Source of the DNA: Gracilimonas sediminicola
GTDB lineage: Bacteria; Bacteroidota; Rhodothermia; Balneolales; Balneolaceae
Assembly: GCF_024320785.1 (NCBI RefSeq)
Contig: NZ_JANDBC010000001.1
Span: 454,617 to 518,616, forward strand
Length of the DNA stretch: 64,000 nucleotides
Reading direction: 5' to 3'
Part shown: positions 6,903-15,764 of the stretch, one piece after another
Position numbering within the stretch: the first letter of the stretch is position 1
How the letters are laid out: each line of letters begins with the position of its first letter
Notes under the pieces: generated by a model
Databases searched by the model: none
The model's input: the letters and a program-made list of their open reading frames with translations, nothing else
What the model was told of the DNA's origin: nothing
Made by a program: the position numbers and the translations under genes

Positions 6903-9278
6903 ATGCAACAAAGACACAAGCTTTATTACAGCATAGCCTGTATTTGGAGTCTGATATTATTGAGTAGTACACCATCCATCAGCCAGCCCCTGGCTGTAAA
7001 AGGGGTGATTGATTTATCCGACATTGATTTCCAGCAACAGAAGGTTGTTGAATTAGATGGTGAGTGGTTTTTTTACTGGCGTGATCTTATCCCTCCTGAT
7101 CAGATTAACACAGACTCTGCCGCACCTCTTGTAGATTTTCCCCATTTATGGAATGAGGACCCTGAGCTTTCCTCTTACGGATATGCAACCTATGCGGTCC
7201 GGATCATTAAACCGAATGATCACCCTTCGCTGGCCATCAGCATACCTGATCTTTACACCGCTTATACTTTATATATCAATGGCGAGGAGATTTCCCAAAA
7301 CGGACAGGTAGCAACTAACCGGGAAGCCTACACTCCTTTTTGGCTGCCCCGTACCGTATCCATAGACCATCTTCAGTCAGACACACTTCAGGTAGTTCTG
7401 CATGTGTCCAACTTCAGGCACAGCAAAGGTGGAATTCGATTACCCATTAAACTGGGAATGGAAGAATTTCTTGAGCGCGAACGCACTATTGAAATAGGCT
7501 ATACCCTTCTTTTAACCGGTTGCCTTTTTATGATCGGCCTGTTCTTTATGGGTCTTTATCTATTCGGCCGCCACGAACTGCCCATGTTCTATTTCGCCTT
7601 TGTCTGTTTCTTATTCAGTTACCGAATTTTTGGAACCGGGCTTTATCCCTTGCATTACCTCTTCCCTGACCTCCCATGGATACTTACTATAAAGGCAGAG
7701 TACTTTTCATTGTATTTTACAGCGGCCTTGTTTTGCATTTTTGTCCATAAATTATACCCTCAGGAAGCTTCGAGGACGTTTATCTATGTTTTTACGGGAA
7801 TTTTCGGGGCCTTCTCTTTTGTGACTATTTTCTTCCCTCCATTTTATTTCACCGCCATACTTAACCTGTTTTTTGCATCTATTCCGGTAGCACTGGCTTA
7901 CATTACCTGGGTTTACATTAAAGCAGCATTTAAGAAAAGAGAGGGGGCCTGGTTTGCCCTTGCCAGTGTAGTCATAGTGTTTACTGTTTTCATGCACAAC
8001 CTATTGGAGTATCTGACCATCCTTCAAGAAAGCCTGTTGCTGAATTTTGTCGGATTTTTCTCCTTCTTCTTTTTGCAATCTCTGATTCTTTCCTACCGGT
8101 TCACAAATTCCCTAAGCCGTGCGAGGATAAAAGCCGAAGAAGCTGCCAGAGCAAAAAGTCAGTTTCTATCTACGATGAGTCATGAAATCAGAACGCCGCT
8201 TAATGCCGTAATCGGCCTTTCTGACTTGCTCCTTGAATCAAAATCGGAACAGGAAAAGCAAGAATTTGCCCAAAACATCAAACAAAGTGGGGAAAACCTG
8301 CTCGAAATCATTAATAACATTCTGGATTACTCTAAGCTTGAATCTGCCGGCATAAAATCTGATTTCCAACCCGTTAACCTCCGCAAGGCTACCGGTGAAA
8401 TTCTGAACATGCTCTCGCCACTTTCTTCCGGAAAGAATCTTCCGGTTTCTCTGGAAATTAGTGAAGACCTCCCCGCCTGGGTTTTAACGGATCAAACGCA
8501 GCTCAAACAAATCCTGATTAACCTGATCGGAAATGCTATTAAGTTCACTTCCGAAGGCAAGATTTCGATTCTTATTCGCCCCATGGAATCTTCGCAAAAA
8601 CATGGCAATCTGTTGTTCAAAATATCAGATACAGGTACCGGCATCTCTAAAAAGGATGCCCATCGGCTTTTCAGAAGCTTTACGCAGGTAGATTCCAGCC
8701 GTACCAGGAAGCACGGAGGAACCGGATTGGGACTGGTAATCAGTAAAAAATTGGTAGAAGCATTGGGCGGCGATATCTGGTTTGAGAGTGAAGCCGGTAA
8801 AGGAACCACCTTTTACTTTACCATCGAAGCTAAAGAAACCAAGCCACCGAAGCATGATCAGCAAGAAGACGTAATCAAATCAGCCGATCAAAATAAAGAG
8901 ACCGATTTAACTGAGCTCAGAATATTAGTGGTTGAAGATAATTTGATGAATCAAAAAGTTGTTACCAGCATCCTGAATAAAAGTGATCTACACCCAGACA
9001 TTGCAACCAACGGTAAAGAGGCGTTAGAACTGCTCAACACCAAAAGCTATGACCTGGTATTCATGGACATGGAAATGCCCGTAATGGATGGTATTGAAGC
9101 TACTTTGCAAATAAGAGAAACCCTGCCTCAAAGGAATCAACCGATTATTATAGCCATGACGGCAAATGCGTTCTTCGAAGATCGTGAACGATGCCTCAAA
9201 GCCGGTATGAACGACTTTATATCTAAACCCATATCTAAGAATATGGTAGATGCATCGCTGAGAAAATGGTTTTCATGA
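6903..9278 (+). CDS. 7TMR-DISM hybrid sensor histidine kinase with receiver domain
   Basis: A 791-residue membrane hybrid kinase. Residues 1-28 form a signal peptide; about 40-185 match an extracellular DISM (carbohydrate-binding-like) sensor; about 195-400 hold seven hydrophobic spans; HisKA follows with phosphoacceptor His427 in MSHEIRTPLN. The ATPase domain shows the N box NLIGNAIKF and DTGTGI plus GGTGLGL. The receiver at about 673-790 has VVEDN, phosphoacceptor Asp722 (FMDMEMPVMDG) and SKP. All catalytic residues are present. It probably senses an extracellular ligand and passes phosphate to a separate histidine phosphotransfer protein or regulator not in this window. No output domain is fused. 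The neighbouring genes do not identify the signal. Confidence 0.92.
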   Translation: MQQRHKLYYSIACIWSLILLSSTPSISQPLAVKGVIDLSDIDFQQQKVVELDGEWFFYWRDLIPPDQINTDSAAPLVDFPHLWNEDPELSSYGYATYAVRIIKPNDHPSLAISIPDLYTAYTLYINGEEISQNGQVATNREAYTPFWLPRTVSIDHLQSDTLQVVLHVSNFRHSKGGIRLPIKLGMEEFLERERTIEIGYTLLLTGCLFMIGLFFMGLYLFGRHELPMFYFAFVCFLFSYRIFGTGLYPLHYLFPDLPWILTIKAEYFSLYFTAALFCIFVHKLYPQEASRTFIYVFTGIFGAFSFVTIFFPPFYFTAILNLFFASIPVALAYITWVYIKAAFKKREGAWFALASVVIVFTVFMHNLLEYLTILQESLLLNFVGFFSFFFLQSLILSYRFTNSLSRARIKAEEAARAKSQFLSTMSHEIRTPLNAVIGLSDLLLESKSEQEKQEFAQNIKQSGENLLEIINNILDYSKLESAGIKSDFQPVNLRKATGEILNMLSPLSSGKNLPVSLEISEDLPAWVLTDQTQLKQILINLIGNAIKFTSEGKISILIRPMESSQKHGNLLFKISDTGTGISKKDAHRLFRSFTQVDSSRTRKHGGTGLGLVISKKLVEALGGDIWFESEAGKGTTFYFTIEAKETKPPKHDQQEDVIKSADQNKETDLTELRILVVEDNLMNQKVVTSILNKSDLHPDIATNGKEALELLNTKSYDLVFMDMEMPVMDGIEATLQIRETLPQRNQPIIIAMTANAFFEDRERCLKAGMNDFISKPISKNMVDASLRKWFS

Positions 9279-9378
9279 TTTTACAGAGCTTTACGCTGAT
9301 GTATCATTTTTTTTCAAATAGAGATCAAAAGGTTGCTTAAAATTGAACGTAATTTAAATGTAACCCTTAAAGATTAGC

Positions 9379-10692
9379 ATGGATCAAATTCCAGCTTTAC
9401 CCGTATTCTTTGCCATAATTTTCGGTTTTCTGATTTCTGCGTGCACCCCACAGCCTCAGGTCACGGAACGCAATGTTTCCCGCATCATAGAAACGTTGAG
9501 CTCTGACCAAATGAAAGGCCGGCATGCCTTTGGGAATGGCATCGAAAAAGCCGCCGATTTCATATCTACCGAATATCAAGATATTGGCCTCTCTACCCTT
9601 CCCGGTAATAATAATTTCCGGCAGGAATTTTCAATTTATTCACTGAAACCCAGTCAGGCTTCGGTTTCAATAAATAACCGGGAGTTGGGAGATCAGCATT
9701 ACTTCGGCCTTACCAATGCAGAAACCGTTAACTGGACGGCCGACAATTCCACGATCCATTATATTTCAGCAAAGGACGACTACCGGGATAAATTCAGTGA
9801 ATACTCTTCTGATGATGAATCGTCTGTAATTATCGTTGATGAGGAACACGAAAAGTTATTTCATAAATACCGCACCTATTTCAGCCGGTCGAACCGGACG
9901 TTTGAGCTTGGTTCAAAACCTAACGACATCTTTGTGTTCTTTGACGGACGGGTTAACAATTATGATATAACCCTGCAGAATACCGTTAAAAGTCAGCAGC
10001 TTGCGAATGTTATCGGGAAAATTGAAGGGAAGCGTAAAAATGAAATTGTTCTTTTCTCCGCTCATTATGATCATATTGGTGTGGTTTCACCAGTGGATGA
10101 AGACTCCATTGCCAACGGCGCTAACGACAATGCCTCCGGTGTTTCAGCCGTCATAGAACTGGCTCGTTATTTTCAAAAAATGCCTACGCCGGAAAGAACC
10201 CTTTATTTTGTAGCTTTTACCGGCGAAGAAGTGGGTGGATACGGTTCTAAGTATTTTTCCCGGCAGATGAATCCCGATGAAATTGTTGCCATGTTTAACA
10301 TAGAAATGATTGGTAAACCGGACGTTGACGGGGCAAATTCGGCCTGGATTACCGGTTTCGAAAAATCCACTTTTGGCGAAATTCTGCAAAACAGCGTTTC
10401 CGATTCTAACTTTGTATTCTACCCCGATCCTTATCCCAATCAAAACCTGTTTTACCGTTCTGATAATGCCACCCTTGCAAGATTGGGAGTACCCGCTCAC
10501 ACCATCAGCACAACACCTATCGACGTGGATCAGGATTATCACAGGGTATCGGATGAATTTAGCACGTTGGATATTCCCCATGTTACTAATACCATCCGGG
10601 CAATTGCCAAAGCGGCACGCGTGATTATCTCAGCAGAGAAAACCCCAACCCGCATTTCCAACGGTGACGAGAATCTAACGTCTAATGACTGA
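9379..10692 (+). CDS. M28 family zinc metallopeptidase lipoprotein
   Basis: A 437-residue aminopeptidase-type enzyme of family M28 exported as a lipoprotein: the lipobox LISAC gives Cys22 as the lipidated residue. The two-zinc site is visible as His229 in SAHYDHIG, Asp250 in GANDNASG, the Glu283/Glu284 pair in TGEEVGG, and a later Asp/His region (DQDYHRVSDE near 390). The layout is that of the bacterial M28 peptidases that take N-terminal residues from peptides at the cell surface or in the periplasm. Its stop codon abuts the stop of the convergent gene at 10693 with no base in between. I see no terminator, so the two transcripts must overlap. Confidence 0.9.
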   Translation: MDQIPALPVFFAIIFGFLISACTPQPQVTERNVSRIIETLSSDQMKGRHAFGNGIEKAADFISTEYQDIGLSTLPGNNNFRQEFSIYSLKPSQASVSINNRELGDQHYFGLTNAETVNWTADNSTIHYISAKDDYRDKFSEYSSDDESSVIIVDEEHEKLFHKYRTYFSRSNRTFELGSKPNDIFVFFDGRVNNYDITLQNTVKSQQLANVIGKIEGKRKNEIVLFSAHYDHIGVVSPVDEDSIANGANDNASGVSAVIELARYFQKMPTPERTLYFVAFTGEEVGGYGSKYFSRQMNPDEIVAMFNIEMIGKPDVDGANSAWITGFEKSTFGEILQNSVSDSNFVFYPDPYPNQNLFYRSDNATLARLGVPAHTISTTPIDVDQDYHRVSDEFSTLDIPHVTNTIRAIAKAARVIISAEKTPTRISNGDENLTSND

Positions 10693-11739
10693 TTAGTTTA
10701 TCCCGTACCATTGTTGTGTGATACTGTGGATGGACCCTTTTCCCGTCAACAGATCTGCACATGCTATGCCAATTACTTTGCGCCCGGGAAAGTATTTCTG
10801 GAGAAGACTTATGGCCAGATCATCCCGTTTTTTATCCAGTAGTGGAAGTAATACAGCCCCATTGGCAATATAGAAATTGGCGTAACTGCCCGGAACATAC
10901 TCTGAACCATTTTTGGTAGTACCCACCGTTCTGTTTTGAGGAAGAGGCAGCGTTTCAATATTCAGTTTCTTTCCCCCTTTCAACTCAACTTGATTGAGAA
11001 TTTCCAGATTCTCCTGAAGCGCATCATAATTTACGTCTTCCTTATCCTCACAAACCATAGTAACAACGGTATCTTTATTCAGCCATCGGGTGATGTTGTC
11101 TATTTTTCCGCCGGTATCAGCCCCGGCCAACCCCCTTTTCAACCAAATAATTTGGTCTGCCCCAAGATAAATTCGTAAACATTCTTCAATCTCTTCTTTG
11201 GATAGATCCGGGTTCCGATTCCCATCCAACAGCACAGCTTCTGTAGTAAGCAGCGCACCTTCGCCATTAACATCGATAGAGCCACCCTCTAAAATCATGC
11301 CGGGTTCAATACGGTTCACCCCAAATTTTTGTGCAATAAAAGCCGGAACTGCATTGTCATCTTCCCAATGCGGGGACTTTTCTCCCCATGCATTATAATC
11401 CCAGTCGGTGATCACAAAATTACCGGATTCATGCTGCACAAAAACCGGTCCGCAGTCCCTGGCCCATACATCATTTATCTTTTGCTGATGAATGATTACC
11501 CGATCCAGATCCACGGCTTTGCCCGATAGTTTTTGCATCACCCGGTTGCGGATTTCCAGGTTTTCCACAAACAAATGAATCGGTTCAAAAAAATGGAGTT
11601 CCTCGATGATTCTGCAATACACTTCCTCCACACGTTCCAGTCGTTCCCCGGGCCAGGTGTTTTGGTTTGAAGGCCAGTGTAGCTGTGTAGCTGAATGCCG
11701 GGACCATTCCGCGGGCATCACAAGTTTTGAATGATCCAC
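10693..11739 (-). CDS. Agmatine deiminase / PAD-family protein lacking catalytic His and Cys
   Basis: A 348-residue protein of the agmatine deiminase (Porphyromonas-type peptidylarginine deiminase) fold: MPAEWS near the N terminus, WARDCGP at about 90-96, LEGGSID and NRNP in the middle, and GSIHSITQQ at the C terminus. Two catalytic positions are changed. The usual DTDGH motif reads DTGGK, with Lys212 in place of the general-base His, and the usual IHCITQQ reads IHSITQQ, with Ser339 (codon AGT) in place of the nucleophilic Cys. Such a protein may be inactive as a deiminase or have a changed chemistry. GTG at 11739 is taken as start; ATG at 11718 is possible. A terminator-like hairpin lies in its leader. 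Neighbours give no polyamine context. Confidence 0.85.
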   Translation of the reverse strand: MDHSKLVMPAEWSRHSATQLHWPSNQNTWPGERLERVEEVYCRIIEELHFFEPIHLFVENLEIRNRVMQKLSGKAVDLDRVIIHQQKINDVWARDCGPVFVQHESGNFVITDWDYNAWGEKSPHWEDDNAVPAFIAQKFGVNRIEPGMILEGGSIDVNGEGALLTTEAVLLDGNRNPDLSKEEIEECLRIYLGADQIIWLKRGLAGADTGGKIDNITRWLNKDTVVTMVCEDKEDVNYDALQENLEILNQVELKGGKKLNIETLPLPQNRTVGTTKNGSEYVPGSYANFYIANGAVLLPLLDKKRDDLAISLLQKYFPGRKVIGIACADLLTGKGSIHSITQQWYGIN

Positions 11740-12088
11740 TAATCGATTCTTTGTTTAAAGGTGAAGAGATAAACTATGGAAAGTACCGGCCAATTAGAAT
11801 GCATAAAAAAAAGGAAGGCAAACTGCCTTCCTTTCATTCTGAGCCCCGAAAACCCCAAGTTTGTAAAGCCGATGATATCGCTCCTTACTATCATATTCGA
11901 AATACTGATTACAATTGGCTCATTTTGATGTGTTATTTTTCAAATGCGCTGATTTTTCTCCATTCTTCGGCCAACAGCCCCTTTTAGTATAACAGCAGCA
12001 TTGTTCTGAAATTGAATTCAAACATTACATTGATTATATACCGTTTACCCCTGCAACCGACATAAATTATTAGCATCAGTCAGATCGG
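11740..12088. other. Divergent intergenic region
   Basis: These 349 bases separate the minus-strand deiminase-family gene from the plus-strand ECF sigma gene. The only clear element is the minus-strand hairpin with U tract at 11802-11834. I found no supported open reading frame and no recognisable tRNA or known riboswitch core. Confidence 0.5.
11802..11834 (-). terminator. Terminator-like hairpin in the leader of the deiminase-family gene (possible attenuator)
   Basis: On the minus strand an 11-bp perfect stem (11834-11824 with 11820-11810) and a 3-base loop are followed by a run of eight U including the last stem bases. No minus-strand gene lies upstream to be terminated; the next minus-strand start, at 11739, is only about 65 bases downstream. 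It therefore fits either an attenuator in the 5' leader or the end of a small unannotated RNA. Confidence 0.6.
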
Positions 12089-12661
12089 ATGAAAAAAGAA
12101 CAAGTAACCCAGCTTTTAGTTCGGCTTAAATCGGGAGAAAATGAAGTTTATGAAAAGCTTTATCCTCTTATATATGATGAACTGAGGGGGCTCGCCTATC
12201 GGCATATGAAGCATCAGCGGGCCGATCACACCTTATCAAAAACGGAATTGGTTCATGAGGCTTATTTGAAAATGATTGATCAAACTACGATCAACTTTTC
12301 GGATAAAAGCCATTTTTTGGCAATCGCTTCCAAATGCATGCGCCAAATTTTGATTGATCATGCCCGTAAAAAACACGCCCAAAAAAGAGGCGGGAAGAAT
12401 AAGGACCTGACGTACATCGATGAAATCTTCAGTAGGCAAAAGAAGAAAGCCAAAGAACTTATTGATATTGATGATGCACTTAATGAGCTCGAAAAGCTTA
12501 ACGAGCGATTAGCCAAAGTGGTGGAAATGAGGTTCTTCGGGGAAATGACCATTGAGGATACCGCTGAGGCACTCAACATCTCTAAAAGCACCGTTAAAAG
12601 AGACTGGATGAAAGCAAGGGGGTGGCTCTATAAAGAGTTAAAGGGAAAATTCGATGTTTAG
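12089..12661 (+). CDS. RNA polymerase ECF sigma factor (kinase-associated type)
   Basis: A 190-residue ECF sigma factor. Region 2 spans about residues 20-95 (LYPLIYDELRGLAYRHMK and the FLAIASKCMRQILIDHARK stretch) and region 4 about 125-185, with DTAEALNISKSTVKRDW as the helix-turn-helix. The DELRGLA and ASKCMRQILIDHARK pattern is that of the ECF subfamily commonly found beside Ser/Thr protein kinases. It would direct core RNA polymerase to a small regulon. There is no anti-sigma gene nearby; instead a Ser/Thr kinase-TPR gene starts 82 bases downstream on the same strand, which suggests control by phosphorylation or by kinase binding. Target promoters cannot be named. Confidence 0.93.
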   Translation: MKKEQVTQLLVRLKSGENEVYEKLYPLIYDELRGLAYRHMKHQRADHTLSKTELVHEAYLKMIDQTTINFSDKSHFLAIASKCMRQILIDHARKKHAQKRGGKNKDLTYIDEIFSRQKKKAKELIDIDDALNELEKLNERLAKVVEMRFFGEMTIEDTAEALNISKSTVKRDWMKARGWLYKELKGKFDV

Positions 12662-12743
12662 AAATGAGCGTTTTGGAACCAGCTTTTCGTAAGTCACTGT
12701 AAATAAGAACTTTTGTTAAGCCTGCAATAAAGCAGCTACTTTT

Positions 12744-15467
12744 ATGGACAAGTATAACTGGCAAACAGTTGAGAACATCATCGATGAAGTTTTAGAGCTG
12801 CCCATCGAAAAGAGAAAAGAATATATAAGAGAAAGATGCAGAGGTAACGAAAGTCTTAAAAAGGAAGTAACTCTTTTACTGTCTTCTATCACTGAATCGG
12901 AAGGCTGGTTGGAACATCCTGAAGAGTACAAATCCGAACTTTTCAAAGAACTTACCAGCGATATTTCTGACCTATCGGTTGGCCGCTCGTTAGAAGGAAC
13001 CAGAATTGGTGCTTATACAATCATTGAGGAGATCGGTTTCGGGGGAATGGGACACGTGTATCGTGCTGAAAGAGATGAGGACGATATTTCGCATCAGGTT
13101 GCCATTAAAATATTAAACAGGAGGCGGACTGAAGCTTCAGTCATCGAGCGGTTCAGAAGAGAACAACAAGTACTTGCCAAACTGAATCATCCCCATATTG
13201 CTCAATTCTTTGATGGCGGAGTAACCGCTGATGGGTCTCCATACATCATCATGGAGTTCGTGGATGGCATACCCATAGATGAGTATTGTATTCAAAACAA
13301 CTGCACATTTTCACAACAAATTGATCTCTTTAAGGATGTTTTGAAAGGTGTACGTTATGCCCATGAAAATCTGGTTATCCATCGTGACCTGAAGCCCGAA
13401 AATATCCTGGTTACTACCGATGGTGACGTTAAAATTCTGGACTTTGGTATTTCCAAAATGTTAGGTGATGACGTTGACGACACCCTCACAAAAGAAGGAC
13501 CACGGTTATTGACACCCAAGTATGCGGCTCCTGAACAGATCCTTCAGTCGAATATAACCACAGCTACCGACACCTATGCTCTTGGTATTCTGCTCTATTA
13601 CCTGCTTACCCATACATTTCCATTTAACCTGGATAACCTGACCCGGTACGAAGCAGAGCAGGCTATTTTGAAGAATAACCCCGCCAAACCAAGCGATGCT
13701 GCCGGTAAAACCTTCTTAAAGAAGCAGCTCACCGGAGATCTTGATGCCATCATTCTGAAAGCCATCCGAAAAGAATCAGACTATCGATACCGGACGGTGA
13801 ATCATTTTCTGGAAGACCTTGAGAACTACGAGGCTAATCTACCCGTCTCTGCCCACAGAAATACAAAAACCTACCGGGTAAAAAAGTTTTTAAAACGAAA
13901 TAAAAAGAATGTCGGTATTGGATCTGCTTTTTTGATGGTTATTGTAACAATGGTTGGGGTTTTTACCTGGCAATTATCTGAAGAGCGGAACCAGGCAACA
14001 CTTGAGGCAGAAAAGGCAGAGAGCGTTAAGGATTTGCTTATTGATATTTTTGAGGCTAATGATCCTATCTCTAACAGCGATGATAACACCCCATCTCTGT
14101 CGGTTTTGCTTGAAGCGGGTACCAATAAAATTCTCGCTCAGAATATTGATCCTTCTGTAAAAACAGAGCTCTTGCTTACACTTGCAACGATATATCAAAA
14201 TATCACCCAATTTGATAAAGCACTGGAGCTCACAAACAAAAGCCTTGAAATAAGTAACAAGCACTTTGGTTCACAATCGATACAGACAGCCCAAGGTTAT
14301 ATAAAGCTGGGCGGTATTCAATTAGACCTTGGAAAATATCAAATGGGTAAAACGGAGTTAAATAAAGCAAAGAACATACTCAATAATCGGCTCCAGGCTT
14401 CAGATAAGATTTATGCAAAACTCTATAGTCACCTTGGCGCTGCTGAAGAAAATTTGGGAAACTATGAGACTTCACAAAATTACTTCAAAGAGGCATTGTC
14501 AGTAACACAGCGTCAATCAAAGATAGATTCGGCCATGCTGGTTAATGAACTGCGAAGTGTTGCCAGAGGCTATCATAGAGGCGATCAGCATGAAAAAGGG
14601 GATTCCCTGATGCTTAAGGCTCTTGATGTCAGCGAAGCATTTCATGGAGAATCTGATATTGTGACTGCCAGCGTTTTGGGTGATTTGGGGTTGTACCTGA
14701 TGACCCGGGCCGAATATAAACAGGCCCGGAATTATTTTGAGCGGTCACTGGAGATTAAAGAACAAGTGTATGGTGAAAAGGGGCATCCAAAATATACAGC
14801 CACACTTACCAATTTAGCGGTTCTTGAAAAAACACTGAGTAATTTTGAAACTGCTGATTCCCTGTTTGTAAAAACCATGAGGATTGATGAAAAAATATTT
14901 GGGCCGGATCATCCTTATGTAGCGATGTCCAAAAGCCATTTAGGTGGTATTAACCACAGCCTCGGAAACTATAATCAAGCACGCAAGTATTATACGGAAG
15001 CAATTGAGGTTTATACCGATAGTTATGGGCCTGAACATCCCTATATGGGAGGTGTTTACAAAGGATATGCCCGGGCGGCGTCAGCTTTAGGAGAGTACAA
15101 CGTTGCAGATGATTATTTTGATCGATCCCTCCGGATCTATAAAAATGACAACACGGCCGATTCTGCTTTATATGCCAAACTATATGAAGCGATGGGTATC
15201 CATTATAAGAGATCCGGCAGGCATCGGGAAGCCCTGGAGTATTTTCAGCAATGTGCTGACCTTTTCTACCCTCTTTATTATGATGAGTATAAAATCAGAT
15301 CTGTTAAATGCCATATTAATATGGCAGATTCGCATCTATCCTTAAGCCATCATGAAAAAGCGAAAGCCACTTTAAATCATATTCACTCCCGAATTGACAG
15401 TCTTGAAGTGCTATCCAATCATGAAGGTATTCAGAAACTATTAACACAAACAGAAAACCAACTCTGA
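12744..15467 (+). CDS. Membrane Ser/Thr protein kinase with C-terminal TPR array
   Basis: A 907-residue Hanks-type kinase. An N-terminal segment of about 85 residues precedes the kinase domain: glycine loop GFGGMGHVY near 97-105, Lys122 in VAIKIL, catalytic loop HRDLKPEN with Asp215, DFG Asp233, and APEQ near 260. All catalytic residues are intact. One transmembrane span lies at about 390-411, followed by a long helical region (about 430-890) rich in tetratricopeptide-type repeats with the spacing seen in CHAT/NB-ARC-type TPRs (for example GPDHPYVAMS and GPEHPYMGGV). The kinase faces the cytoplasm and the TPR part probably faces the periplasm. It pairs with the ECF sigma gene upstream. No terminator is obvious downstream. 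Confidence 0.93.
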   Translation: MDKYNWQTVENIIDEVLELPIEKRKEYIRERCRGNESLKKEVTLLLSSITESEGWLEHPEEYKSELFKELTSDISDLSVGRSLEGTRIGAYTIIEEIGFGGMGHVYRAERDEDDISHQVAIKILNRRRTEASVIERFRREQQVLAKLNHPHIAQFFDGGVTADGSPYIIMEFVDGIPIDEYCIQNNCTFSQQIDLFKDVLKGVRYAHENLVIHRDLKPENILVTTDGDVKILDFGISKMLGDDVDDTLTKEGPRLLTPKYAAPEQILQSNITTATDTYALGILLYYLLTHTFPFNLDNLTRYEAEQAILKNNPAKPSDAAGKTFLKKQLTGDLDAIILKAIRKESDYRYRTVNHFLEDLENYEANLPVSAHRNTKTYRVKKFLKRNKKNVGIGSAFLMVIVTMVGVFTWQLSEERNQATLEAEKAESVKDLLIDIFEANDPISNSDDNTPSLSVLLEAGTNKILAQNIDPSVKTELLLTLATIYQNITQFDKALELTNKSLEISNKHFGSQSIQTAQGYIKLGGIQLDLGKYQMGKTELNKAKNILNNRLQASDKIYAKLYSHLGAAEENLGNYETSQNYFKEALSVTQRQSKIDSAMLVNELRSVARGYHRGDQHEKGDSLMLKALDVSEAFHGESDIVTASVLGDLGLYLMTRAEYKQARNYFERSLEIKEQVYGEKGHPKYTATLTNLAVLEKTLSNFETADSLFVKTMRIDEKIFGPDHPYVAMSKSHLGGINHSLGNYNQARKYYTEAIEVYTDSYGPEHPYMGGVYKGYARAASALGEYNVADDYFDRSLRIYKNDNTADSALYAKLYEAMGIHYKRSGRHREALEYFQQCADLFYPLYYDEYKIRSVKCHINMADSHLSLSHHEKAKATLNHIHSRIDSLEVLSNHEGIQKLLTQTENQL

Positions 15468-15641
15468 TCAAAAACAGCCGGATTCCTGATTTAACCATTT
15501 ACTCTTAGTACCAGGTTTTTCTCTGATTCAGCTCATCACCAAAAAAAATCTCTGATAATTCATTTTCTTTACTTTAAATAATCATCTATTTTCAATTCTT
15601 ATTAATCATTTTTAGGAGAATAAATATTGAAGCATAACTTA

Positions 15642-15655
15642 GAAAAGCGCTTCCA
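15642..15655 (+). promoter_or_regulatory. LacI/cre-like palindrome upstream of pckA
   Basis: GAAAAGCGCTTCCA contains the perfect AAGCGCTT core and matches 8 of 10 fixed positions of the LacI-family pattern TGnAAnCGnTTnCA when read on the minus strand. It lies about 110 bases before the pckA ATG. A full match to the pattern occurs in front of the TonB receptor (31110-31123). Confidence 0.4.
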
Positions 15656-15725
15656 CAGAATATCGTAAATGTTTTCGTTTATCTTTTTTTTATGGTAATT
15701 GGTTAACATTAAAAGCACTTCTCCT

Positions 15726-15733
15726 TACCTTTG
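15726..15733 (+). promoter_or_regulatory. Candidate -7 promoter element of pckA
   Basis: TACCTTTG matches the Bacteroidota TAnnTTTG promoter core and lies 31 bases before the pckA ATG. A TTG at 15699-15701 is the nearest -33 candidate but its spacing (24 bases) is longer than usual. The assignment rests on one element only. Confidence 0.35.
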
Positions 15734-15764
15734 AGCCTTATAAAATTGAACCACAAAAAGTGAT

